This document shows positions 1 to 7,617 of a DNA stretch of 64,000 nt, one piece after another. Positions within the stretch are counted from its first letter, which is position 1; each line of letters begins with the position of its first letter. The notes beneath the pieces were generated by a model. The model did not search any database. It saw only the letters and a program-made list of their open reading frames with translations, and was not told where the DNA came from. Source of the DNA: Jilunia laotingensis (GTDB taxonomy: Bacteria > Bacteroidota > Bacteroidia > Bacteroidales > Bacteroidaceae); contig NZ_JACRTF010000001.1 of the NCBI RefSeq assembly GCF_014385165.1, positions 2,232,001 through 2,296,000 of the forward strand, in the 5' to 3' direction. The position numbers and the translations under genes are program-made.

Positions 1-474
1 GAAGAAGTGCATGAAGATGATGAAATTAAAAGCCAGAATGAACTGACGGAAACCAAAGTTGCAATCTCCATTGCTGATGTCAAAGGTAATGATGAAGCAA
101 ACGGTAAAGATATCGCTGATCTCAAGCAGGTAGTGACTCAGGCGGAACCTGAACCGGAGAAAGTATTCGATATGGTTGAGCAGATGCCAACATTCCCCGG
201 TGGAAATACCGAATTGATGAAATACCTTTCTGAGCATATTAAGTATCCGGTTATGGCACAGGAGAATGGAACGGAAGGACGAGTTATTGTTCAGTTCGTG
301 GTTGAAAAAGATGGTACAATAGCTGAAGCCCACGTAGCCCGTGGAGTCGATCCTTATTTGGACAAGGAAGCTCTTCGTGTTGTCCAGAGCATGCCTCGCT
401 GGATACCAGGCAAGCAGAATGGTAAGGCTGTGAGAGTGAAATATACGGTACCGGTAATGTTTAAGTTGCAGTAA
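1..474 (+). CDS. TonB family energy transducer, C-terminal part (5' end outside window)
   Basis: The reading frame is open from the first base (Glu-Glu-Val precede the GTG at position 7), so this is the end of a longer gene. Residues after about 55 form a TonB C-terminal domain: the MPTFPGG entry motif, GTEGRVIVQFVVEKDG, and the ending VKYTVPVMFKL. This domain contacts TonB-dependent outer-membrane receptors and passes on proton-motive energy from ExbB/ExbD. The part before it is Glu/Asp/Lys-rich, as expected of the linker that crosses the periplasm. The next gene starts 2 bases after the stop, so they are probably co-transcribed. ExbB/ExbD genes are expected upstream, outside the window (inference). 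Confidence 0.9.
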   Translation, partial: EEVHEDDEIKSQNELTETKVAISIADVKGNDEANGKDIADLKQVVTQAEPEPEKVFDMVEQMPTFPGGNTELMKYLSEHIKYPVMAQENGTEGRVIVQFVVEKDGTIAEAHVARGVDPYLDKEALRVVQSMPRWIPGKQNGKAVRVKYTVPVMFKLQ

Positions 475-475
475 A

Positions 476-1423
476 ATGATGAAGAAACAGTTTTGGCTAA
501 TTGGTATTTGTGTTTTGGGTATGTTGGCTGCTTGCAATCGCAAACCCAAAGACGGATTGACGGATACATATACGTCTGGGGTAATAGAAATAGCTGCGGA
601 CGAAAGCTTCCAACCGATTGTACAAGAAGAGATCGATGTATTTGAAGGAACATTTCCTTTAGCTGGAATTGTACCTCTTTATACCACGGAAGTGGATGCT
701 GTTAATTTACTTTTGAAAGATAGCGTGCGTTTAGCCATTACTACTCGCACATTGACAGCAGAAGAGATGAACTCTTTCCACAGTCGTAAATTCTACCCGC
801 GGGAAATAAAGTTGGCCACTGATGGGTTGGCTTTGATTGTGAACCGTCAAAATCCTGATTCATTAATTAGCGTAAACGATATCCGTAGAATACTGACCGG
901 AGAAGTTAAAAACTGGAAGGAAATCTACCCGAAATCTCCGTTAAAGGAGATTCGGGTAGTTTTCGACAATCGGAATTCAAGTACCGTGCGATTTGCTACA
1001 GATTCTATCTGTGGTGGTAAATCTCTTTCAACCACGGAGGTGAAAGCATTGCGGACGAACCAGCAAGTGATCGATTATGTAGCTCAAACTCCCGATGCAA
1101 TTGGGGTAATTGGGGTCAACTGGTTGGGTAATCGAAGTGATACAACGAATTTTTCTTTTCGTGATGAAATCAGGATAATGTTTGTCAGTGCTGAGCAGAA
1201 GGCTACTCTTGAGAACAGCTATCGACCTTATCAAGCTTATTTGTATTATGGAAATTATCCTTTGGCACGGCCTATTTATATTTTATTGAACGATCCTCGT
1301 AACTCATTGCCTTGGGGATTTGCTTCTTTTTTAACTTCCGACAGAGGGCAGCGGATTATATTGAAATCCGGACTTGTTCCGGCCACTCAACCTGTAAGGA
1401 TAGTGGATGTAAAAGACGAATAA
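476..1423 (+). CDS. PstS-like phosphate/substrate-binding lipoprotein
   Basis: Periplasmic solute-binding protein of the PstS (PBP-like) family, about 315 residues. The N-terminus is a lipoprotein signal (hydrophobic stretch, then LAACN), so the mature protein should be anchored through the Cys near residue 20. Family features seen are the early 'GVIEIAADESFQPIVQEE' type strand and the 'ATDGLALIVNRQNPDSL' and 'ILTGEVKNWKEIYP' segments. There are two adjacent ATGs (476 and 479). It lies between a TonB gene and a TPR gene, with no Pst permease or ATPase nearby. Its role may therefore be in the TonB system rather than classical phosphate import (inference). Confidence 0.85.
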   Translation: MMKKQFWLIGICVLGMLAACNRKPKDGLTDTYTSGVIEIAADESFQPIVQEEIDVFEGTFPLAGIVPLYTTEVDAVNLLLKDSVRLAITTRTLTAEEMNSFHSRKFYPREIKLATDGLALIVNRQNPDSLISVNDIRRILTGEVKNWKEIYPKSPLKEIRVVFDNRNSSTVRFATDSICGGKSLSTTEVKALRTNQQVIDYVAQTPDAIGVIGVNWLGNRSDTTNFSFRDEIRIMFVSAEQKATLENSYRPYQAYLYYGNYPLARPIYILLNDPRNSLPWGFASFLTSDRGQRIILKSGLVPATQPVRIVDVKDE

Positions 1424-1442
1424 TGACTAAAATTCAATTACA

Positions 1443-2876
1443 ATGAAACGAATTCAAATCTTTTTAGCAGGGGCATTTATAGCAACCGGTTCGCTTTTTG
1501 CGCAATCGAGTGATGCCGAATGGCAAGCGGGACTTGCCAGAATGAAGAGTCTGGTTCAAACCGATCCGGGGCAGGCGTCGGACGAAGCAGAACAATTATT
1601 GAAAGGAAAGAATAAGAAAAACCCTGAATTGGTGATAGCAGTTGCACGTGTCTTTTTGGATGCGGGGAACTTGGCGGAGTCAGAAGAATATCTGGCGCTT
1701 GCTAAGAAGGCGGACAATAAGTCTGCAGCTGTTTCGCTGTTGGAAGGGGACATCGCTTTGGCGAAAAAAGAGACTGGTGTGGCTTGTCAGATGTATGAGC
1801 AAGCTATTTACTTTAATCCTAAGAATGAGCAGGCTTATCTTAAGCTGGCAGATATTTATAAAGGTGCCAATCCACAGCAAGCGATAGAAAAATTGGAACA
1901 ATTGAAGTCGGTTGATCCTTCTAACATACTTGCCGATAAGAAACTCGCAGAAGTGTATTATATGAATAATGATTTCGACAAGGCTACTGATGCCTATGCA
2001 CGTTTCATCGATACACCGGAAGCAACGGAGGATGATATGGTCAGATATGCTTTTGCCCTTTTCCTGAATCATAAGTTTGAAAGATCTCTTGAAATAGTTA
2101 ATATGGGATTGAAGCGAAATGCTCATCATGCCGCTTTCAACCGTTTGGCAATGTATAATTATACAGATCTGAAACGTTTCGATGAAGCAGAAAAGGCAGC
2201 GGATGTGTTTTTTACTGAAGCTGATAAGGTGGATTACTCTTATTTAGATTATATGTATTATGGACATCTACTTAGTGCGCTGAAGAAATATGATGAAGCA
2301 GTTGTTCAATATCAGAAGGCGATTGAGTTGGATAATACTAAGACAGAATTATGGCGTGAAATATCCGATGCCTATGAGCAAAAGAATGATTATACGAATG
2401 CTATTCTGGCCTATCAAAAATACTATCAATCTCTACCTGCCAATGAGCAGACACCCGATTTACAGTTTCAGGTAGGTAAACTTTATTACGGAAAGGGTAC
2501 ACAAAGTGATACGCTTACCGTAAGTTTTGATGAGAGAAAAGCTGCTCTTGCAGCAGCCGATTCTGTATTTACTATAATTGCGGCAGCTGCACCGGATAGT
2601 TATTTGGGAAATTTCTGGCGCGCACGTACTAATTCGGCACTTGATCCGGAAACGACGCAAGGTCTTGCAAAACCTTATTATGAAGAGGTGGTCACATTTT
2701 TGACCGACAAGAACGACCCGCGTTACAATTCCGCACTGATTGAATGTTACAGTTATCTTGGATATTATTATCTGGTAGCAAACAAACTGCCCGAATCCAA
2801 AGAGTACTGGAATAAAATCCTGGCTATAGACCCCGCTAATGCTACCGCAAAAAGGGCATTGGATGGCATCAAATAG
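1443..2876 (+). CDS. Secreted tetratricopeptide-repeat protein
   Basis: 477 residues with a cleavable signal peptide (MKRIQIFLAGAFIATGSLFA, then QSS). Repeated TPR-like helical pairs fill most of the protein, for example 'AEQLYL..A', 'ACQMYEQAIYFNPKNEQAYLKLADIYKG', 'AVVQYQKAIELDNTKTELWREI' and a last unit ending 'ESKEYWNKILAIDPANATAKRAL'. TPR units are protein-binding scaffolds. The gene is 19 bases downstream of the PstS-like gene and appears to close the TonB operon. It probably acts in the periplasm as a partner of that system, but its actual ligand cannot be told from sequence. Confidence 0.85.
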   Translation: MKRIQIFLAGAFIATGSLFAQSSDAEWQAGLARMKSLVQTDPGQASDEAEQLLKGKNKKNPELVIAVARVFLDAGNLAESEEYLALAKKADNKSAAVSLLEGDIALAKKETGVACQMYEQAIYFNPKNEQAYLKLADIYKGANPQQAIEKLEQLKSVDPSNILADKKLAEVYYMNNDFDKATDAYARFIDTPEATEDDMVRYAFALFLNHKFERSLEIVNMGLKRNAHHAAFNRLAMYNYTDLKRFDEAEKAADVFFTEADKVDYSYLDYMYYGHLLSALKKYDEAVVQYQKAIELDNTKTELWREISDAYEQKNDYTNAILAYQKYYQSLPANEQTPDLQFQVGKLYYGKGTQSDTLTVSFDERKAALAAADSVFTIIAAAAPDSYLGNFWRARTNSALDPETTQGLAKPYYEEVVTFLTDKNDPRYNSALIECYSYLGYYYLVANKLPESKEYWNKILAIDPANATAKRALDGIK

Positions 2877-3081
2877 TAATAATTTTAGTTGTTTGTCGTG
2901 TTGGGAGGAGTGGAGAGTGATCTTAGCTCCTCTCTTTTTATTATTGCTAAATTGAAGGGAGTGGTTGATTTGTATATAATTGCAAAATACCTCAGTCTTT
3001 TTATGTCAATTCCAGAAATCCTTCAGGATTTCACGTTAGTCCTTGAGTTTCGCATTGATCCGAGATTTATTTGGTAGAAAT

Positions 3082-3108
3082 AAAAAAGAGAAGCAAAAGC
3101 TTCTCTTT
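3082..3108 (-). terminator. Rho-independent terminator of the initiator tRNA
   Basis: A perfect 10-bp stem (3085-3094 with 3099-3108) with a four-base loop. Read on the minus strand it is followed by a run of T. It lies directly downstream of the minus-strand tRNA and could also stop rightward reading from the TPR gene. Confidence 0.8.
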
Positions 3109-3115
3109 CTGTGTG

Positions 3116-3188
<73 letters not shown>

Positions 3189-3365
3189 ATGTTTAACGGG
3201 TGCAAAGGTACGGCTTTTCTGGAATAAAACAAATTATTCTCTAAGTTTTTTTCTAAAAAGATATTAATAATAGATTATTCAGCTGATTACTAATAGAGTA
3301 TGGATATCCCCTTCAGCTTTTTTGTATTTTAATATACAATTGTTAATAATCTTGTCTTTTTCTTG

Positions 3366-3393
3366 TTTGGTCGAAAGAAAAGAGTTACTTTTG
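3366..3393 (+). promoter_or_regulatory. Bacteroides-type promoter of the TetR-fabG-rluA operon
   Basis: The -7 element TACTTTTG (3386-3393) matches TAnnTTTG. A TTTG lies at 3366-3369, with a spacing of 16, slightly short. The TetR ATG follows 34 bases downstream. Confidence 0.6.
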
Positions 3394-3427
3394 CTCAAAT
3401 TATTCAGCAATGTGCAATTTATAACCT

Positions 3428-4018
3428 ATGACCGTATCAAAAACAAAAGCCAGATTAGTAGATGTCGCCCGTCAATTATTTGCCAAGATGGGGGTTGAGA
3501 ATACCACGATGAATGATATCGCGCTTGCATCTAAGAAAGGTAGAAGAACACTTTATACTTATTTTAAAAGTAAAGACGAGATTTATCTGGCAGTTGTGGA
3601 ATCTGAGTTGGACATATTGTCGGATATGATGAAACGGGTGGCTGATAAGGATATTTCTCCGGACAAGAAGATTATTGAGATGATCTACACGCGGTTGGAT
3701 GCGGTGAAAGAGGTGGTATACAGGAATGGTACATTGCGTGCGTACTTCTTCCGTGATATATGGAGAGTGGAGAAGGTTCGTAAGAAGTTTGATACCAAAG
3801 AAGTATTGCTTTTCAAAGGCGTTTTGCAAGAAGGCAACGACAAAGGCGTTTTTCATATTGATGACATCGATATGACGGCTAATTTGGTGCATTATTGTGT
3901 GAAAGGTATTGAGGTTCCTTATATCCGGGGCCAGATAGGAGCTGATTTGGATATGGAAACCCGTAAGAAATATGTGGCCAACATAGTGTTTGGTGCATTA
4001 CATAGAACAGAAATTTAA
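3428..4018 (+). CDS. TetR/AcrR family transcriptional regulator
   Basis: 196 residues. The N-terminal 60 hold the TetR helix-turn-helix: 'RQLFAKMGVENTTMNDIALASKKGRRTLYTYFKSKDEIY' pattern. The C-terminal ligand/dimer domain is diverged, as usual in this family. The gene lies 15 bases before fabG and shares its promoter, so it may autoregulate and control the fatty-acid reductase (inference). The ligand is unknown. Confidence 0.88.
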   Translation: MTVSKTKARLVDVARQLFAKMGVENTTMNDIALASKKGRRTLYTYFKSKDEIYLAVVESELDILSDMMKRVADKDISPDKKIIEMIYTRLDAVKEVVYRNGTLRAYFFRDIWRVEKVRKKFDTKEVLLFKGVLQEGNDKGVFHIDDIDMTANLVHYCVKGIEVPYIRGQIGADLDMETRKKYVANIVFGALHRTEI

Positions 4019-4033
4019 TTAAATCAATTTGTT

Positions 4034-4780
4034 ATGGGATTATTAGACGGAAAGACAGCTATCGTAACCGGTGCTGCTCGTGGTATTGGTAAAGCTATCG
4101 CTTTAAAATTCGCTTCTGAGGGAGCAAACATTGCTTTTACTGACTTGGTGATCGATGAAAATGCACAAAACACAGCAAGAGAATTAGAAGCAATGGGCGT
4201 AAAAGCCAAAGGATATGCTTCGAATGCGGCGAATTTTGAAGATACTGCTAAAGTGGTAGAAGAAATCCATAAAGATTTTGGTCGTATTGATATTCTGGTA
4301 AATAACGCCGGTATCACACGTGACGGGTTGATGATGCGTATGAGCGAACAACAGTGGGATATGGTTATCAACGTCAATCTGAAATCTGCTTTTAATTTTA
4401 TTCATGCTTGTACTCCGGTGATGATGCGTCAGAAGGCAGGTAGTATTATTAATATGGCATCTGTTGTGGGCGTTCATGGCAATGCAGGGCAAGCCAACTA
4501 TGCTGCTTCAAAAGCCGGTATGATCGCATTGGCCAAATCCATTGCACAGGAATTGGGTTCACGTGGTATTCGTGCGAATGCCATTGCTCCGGGATTTATT
4601 CTTACCGACATGACGGCTGCACTATCTGATGAAGTAAGAGCTGAATGGGCAAAAAAGATTCCTTTGCGTCGTGGTGGTACGCCCGAAGATGTGGCTAACA
4701 TTGCAACATTCTTGGCTTCTGACATGTCTTCATATGTATCCGGCCAGGTGATTCAGGTAGATGGCGGTATGAATATGTAA
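4034..4780 (+). CDS. fabG: 3-oxoacyl-[acyl-carrier-protein] reductase
   Basis: Short-chain dehydrogenase of 248 residues that reduces 3-ketoacyl-ACP with NADPH in fatty-acid elongation. The cofactor loop is TGAARGIGKA near the N-terminus, followed by NNAGITRD. The catalytic residues are Ser143 (NMASVVG), Tyr156 and Lys160 (YAASKAG). The C-terminal 'QVIQVDGGMNM' is typical of FabG. It lies between a TetR gene and an rluA-type gene with very short gaps, so it is likely one operon. Confidence 0.93.
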   Translation: MGLLDGKTAIVTGAARGIGKAIALKFASEGANIAFTDLVIDENAQNTARELEAMGVKAKGYASNAANFEDTAKVVEEIHKDFGRIDILVNNAGITRDGLMMRMSEQQWDMVINVNLKSAFNFIHACTPVMMRQKAGSIINMASVVGVHGNAGQANYAASKAGMIALAKSIAQELGSRGIRANAIAPGFILTDMTAALSDEVRAEWAKKIPLRRGGTPEDVANIATFLASDMSSYVSGQVIQVDGGMNM

Positions 4781-4789
4781 TTCTTCGGT

Positions 4790-5461
4790 ATGACCGTCAT
4801 ATACGAAGACAATCATATAATTGTAGTCAATAAGACTGCTTCCGAGATTGTTCAGGGAGACAAAACGGGCGATACTCCTCTCTCAGAAACTGTCAAGCTG
4901 TATTTGAAAGAGAAGTATGCAAAAGCCGGAAATGTCTTTATCGGTGTCACTCACCGGCTGGATCGGCCCGTAAGCGGTCTTGTTGTTTTTGCTAAAACCA
5001 GTAAGGCACTTCCGCGATTGAATGAAATGTTCAAGAATGGTGAGGTGAAAAAGACTTATTGGGCTATTGTGAAAAATGCTCCAAAAGAACCGGAAGGGGA
5101 GTTGGTGCATTATCTGGTACGCAATGAAAGGCAAAATAAGAGTTACGCATCTGATAGGGAGGTGCCAAATAGTAAAAAAGCTATTCTGAACTACCGTCTC
5201 ATCGGGCGTTCACAGAATTATTTTCTTCTGGAAGTAGACTTGAAAACAGGGCGGCATCATCAGATCCGATGCCAGTTGGCGAAGATAGGTTGTCCTATTA
5301 AAGGGGATCTGAAATATGGATTTCCACGATCGAATCCGGATGGTAGCATTTGTCTCCATGCGCGTCATGTGAGCTTCATTCATCCGGTATCTAAGAAATT
5401 GATTGAACTCGATGCTCCTGTGCCGGAGGGGAATTTATGGAACGGTTTCGAGATGATTTGA
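4790..5461 (+). CDS. RluA-family RNA pseudouridine synthase
   Basis: 223 residues. The catalytic motif HRLDRPVSGLVVFAKT places the nucleophilic Asp at residue 58. Other family motifs are 'YEDNHIIVVNK' at the N-terminus and 'LKTGRHHQIRCQLAKIG'. No S4 domain precedes it, which fits the short RluA-type enzymes; the RNA site modified cannot be told. It lies 9 bases downstream of fabG. Confidence 0.9.
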   Translation: MTVIYEDNHIIVVNKTASEIVQGDKTGDTPLSETVKLYLKEKYAKAGNVFIGVTHRLDRPVSGLVVFAKTSKALPRLNEMFKNGEVKKTYWAIVKNAPKEPEGELVHYLVRNERQNKSYASDREVPNSKKAILNYRLIGRSQNYFLLEVDLKTGRHHQIRCQLAKIGCPIKGDLKYGFPRSNPDGSICLHARHVSFIHPVSKKLIELDAPVPEGNLWNGFEMI

Positions 5462-5567
5462 CCATAGTCATTTCTGTCAGATAGAAATAGGTTTGTACAT
5501 ATCGTAGGAACTGTGCAAATCTATTTATTATGAGTCAACCTGTAATTGTAATCGGTAAACTTTCTAT

Positions 5568-6131
5568 CTATTTTAGTGGTATTTCTGTTGCGGCTCCTCC
5601 TTTACCATCTTCGTTGAGCGTGTAGAAGAAATCGCTTTGGGCATGTCTTTCTAGGATTAGCTTTGCTGTAGCAGCATCTTTTAAAGCTAAACTGCTTGTG
5701 CTGTTATATCCGGATAATTCACTGTTGTCTTTTACTACGCCATATCTGTTATTTATATTTAATACTTGGCTGATAGGATAGGTGGCTTTTGTCAGATCGG
5801 CCCCTTCTTTCAATGATAGTTTTACTCTGTATCCGGCAGTGCAAGGCAAATTATCCGTTGTGCTGGTTTGTGTCCAAGGGAAGGAGGAAACTTTTTCCGT
5901 CTTTTGATTTCCAGAAGCATCTATGCTGATGATAGTCACATCGATATACTTTAGTAATTCGGCATCTCCTATGCTGTATGAGAAGCTAAAAGTCGGTGTA
6001 CCCTTATCCGGTGCCGGAGGATTTTTATCGGTATCATCGTCATCGTTGCTACATGCTCCGAAAATGAAGCAGCATAAAGTCACTACTATTGCCAAATGGG
6101 CAAATCTGTTCTGTTTACAAAAATATTTCAT
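5568..6131 (-). CDS. Putative surface-exposed lipoprotein, function unknown
   Basis: 187 residues with an N-terminal signal ending in the lipobox FGAC. The residues directly after the Cys are SNDDDD. A short acidic run at this place matches the export signal known in Bacteroidetes for sending lipoproteins to the cell surface. The rest has beta-rich character (FSFSYSIGDAELLKYIDVTI) and no family I recognise. It converges with rluA and is followed upstream by the small secreted protein genes on the same strand. Confidence 0.75.
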   Translation of the reverse strand: MKYFCKQNRFAHLAIVVTLCCFIFGACSNDDDDTDKNPPAPDKGTPTFSFSYSIGDAELLKYIDVTIISIDASGNQKTEKVSSFPWTQTSTTDNLPCTAGYRVKLSLKEGADLTKATYPISQVLNINNRYGVVKDNSELSGYNSTSSLALKDAATAKLILERHAQSDFFYTLNEDGKGGAATEIPLK

Positions 6132-6263
6132 AGTCTTATAATTTTGATTGCTTTGCGAATGGGAGCAAAAACAGATGGACGGGTTATTGCTCCCTTAAAA
6201 GGTCGGCAAGATACATATTTATTTCTGGACGGGAAACGAATTGGAGAGAATATTTGTAAAACA

Positions 6264-6304
6264 AAAAAGTCATCCCTTGAATAGACAAGTAGGGATGACT
6301 TTTT
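6264..6304. terminator. Bidirectional intrinsic terminator
   Basis: A perfect 14-bp stem (6264-6277 with 6291-6304) with a 13-base loop and A/T tracts on both sides. It lies directly downstream of the small minus-strand gene at 6324 and should end its transcript. Confidence 0.85.
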
Positions 6305-6323
6305 ATGTTTAGTATGCTTACTA

Positions 6324-6572
6324 TTATTCGGCAGACTGAGCAGGAGCTTCTGTTTCAGGCTTGTTTTGGGCCGGAGCGTCCTGAGCCGGTTCATTAGATT
6401 TCGGCTCTTCTGCTTTCGGTTCATCCTTTGCAGGTTCAGAAGTTGTTGAATCCTCTGTGCCTTTGGTTTGTTCAGTTGCGGGCTGAGTCTTAACAGGATC
6501 CTGAGCCATTGCAAAGGTTGAACTACCACAAACAAACATAAACATTGCTACTACTGATACTAGCTTTTTCAT
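6324..6572 (-). CDS. Small secreted Pro/Glu/Ala-rich protein, copy B
   Basis: 82 residues. Signal peptide MKKLVSVVAMFMFVCGSSTF then AMAQ; cleavage is expected around AMA-Q, and the Cys inside is not in a lipobox. The mature part of about 58 residues is low in hydrophobic residues and made of Pro, Glu, Ala, Thr, Lys and Gln, with PA.EEP/APAQ-type repeats, so it is probably disordered. The first 45 residues are nearly the same as the neighbour at 6649, as is the DNA. It has its own terminator. I do not recognise a family. Confidence 0.75.
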   Translation of the reverse strand: MKKLVSVVAMFMFVCGSSTFAMAQDPVKTQPATEQTKGTEDSTTSEPAKDEPKAEEPKSNEPAQDAPAQNKPETEAPAQSAE

Positions 6573-6648
6573 AATTTCATTGCTTTAAAAATCTTAAGAC
6601 TATAAGTTTCAATTCTCTCTCGTTAAGGTGGACAGGTTTTATAATTGA

Positions 6649-6873
6649 TTAGTTAGCAGGAGTTTCTGTTGCCGGGGCATCTTGAGCTGGAGCATCTTGA
6701 GCCGGTTCTTCTGTTTTAGGTTCTTCCTTTGCTGGCTCAGAAGTTGTTGAATCTTCTGTGCCTTCTGTTTGTTCAGTTGCAGGCTGAGTCTTAACAGGGT
6801 CCTGAGCCATTGCAAGGAATGAACCACTACAAACAAACATAAACATTGCTACTACTATTACTAACTTTTTCAT
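6649..6873 (-). CDS. Small secreted Pro/Glu/Ala-rich protein, copy A
   Basis: 74 residues, paralogue of the next gene downstream. It has the same signal peptide type (ending AMAQ) and the same block DPVKTQPATEQT.GTEDSTTSEPAK. The tail is shorter and differs in the number of AQDAP units. There is no terminator-like hairpin in the 76 bases between the two copies, so they may share one transcript. Function unknown; a periplasmic or secreted disordered protein is the most that can be said. Confidence 0.75.
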   Translation of the reverse strand: MKKLVIVVAMFMFVCSGSFLAMAQDPVKTQPATEQTEGTEDSTTSEPAKEEPKTEEPAQDAPAQDAPATETPAN

Positions 6874-6938
6874 GACTATATATTTATTTAAATTATTGTA
6901 TCGTTGGCATTGTTGCTGAACGCATACAGGAGAATTAA

Positions 6939-6954
6939 TTCAAAGGGTATGCCA
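6939..6954 (-). promoter_or_regulatory. Candidate promoter upstream of the small secreted genes
   Basis: On the minus strand this reads TGGCATACCCTTTGAA. It can be read as a sigma-54 type -24/-12 site with one mismatch in the -12 element (TTGA instead of TTGC). It can also be read as a loose -7 element with one extra base (TAcccTTTG). It lies 66 bases before the start of copy A. Confidence 0.3.
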
Positions 6955-7256
6955 GAATATCAATCGAAACTTAATGCGCTTATTATCATTGCAATAGTAT
7001 TTTCTTTCTTTTGCTGTCATCGTGGAAAAGTGTGGAAACTGTGGGAAATAGTGTGGAATTATTCTACGATTTGATGGGTAATTCTTACCCTATCGAGTAA
7101 AAAGTGGTTGTGGAAAGCGTCATGTCCTTTGTAGATGTATACAAAAGCATCTATTTGGAGCATGTCAATAAATTCCACTATCCCATGTCTGTATGGTTAT
7201 ATCAAATAGATAAAATTAAATAATTGATAATCAATGCGCAATAGTCTCTGTTTCTA

Positions 7257-7333
7257 CCTCGGTGATCAACGCCCCCTTCCTCGGTGATGAAGGACCTCTT
7301 CATCGGTGATCAAGGGGGTGTTCATCACCGAGG
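7257..7333. repeat. 22-bp-periodic TCATCnnnGATGA-type array with long inverted repeat (locus 1)
   Basis: TCGGTGA cores start at 7259, 7281 and 7303, and the inverted form TCACCGA starts at 7325, all exactly 22 bases apart. The ends 7257-7278 and 7312-7333 are inverted repeats over 22 bases with one mismatch and one G-T pair. An inner 7-bp stem (GATGAAG 7286-7292 with CTTCATC 7298-7304) sits inside. The same motif recurs at 30072-30169. Confidence 0.8.
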
Positions 7334-7617
7334 TGGAATGCCCTCAGTCCGGGGGTAAGATTGTGTCACAAATTTTCTCTAAGTGTTACCGCAAGAGGAT
7401 GATCGGATAATCTCGTTTCCGCCACCGCACTGAAGGATATATGGGGGAATCTTCTCCCTCATCGATATAATACAATTCTCAAATGGCTAAAGTATGGGTT
7501 AATGTTACTGCGAGATCTTCTTAAACAATTGACTGTTTTATATTCCCGATGAGGAGCAAGAAGAAAATAGGTTAGGCTCTGTGTGATTAGGTAAATGCTG
7601 GTTGTTGAAGCATCCGT

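Larger units (their letters stand above)
6874..7617. other. Intergenic region without a supportable gene
   Basis: 744 bases between two minus-strand genes. It holds the 22-bp repeat array at 7257-7333 and a possible promoter for the small secreted genes near 6939-6954. No open frame here has family features. The stretch 7340-7617 shows nothing recognisable. Confidence 0.7.

Noticed and set aside
2889-3077. 62-residue frame after the TPR gene
   Set aside because: It has no promoter or family features and ends just before the terminator hairpin.
6128-6535. 135-residue minus-strand frame overlapping the small secreted gene
   Set aside because: It is the alternate frame of the real gene and runs through the terminator hairpin.
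7257-7333. CRISPR array
   Set aside because: The period is 22 bases with a 10-13-base core, much too short for repeats plus spacers, and no cas genes are near.
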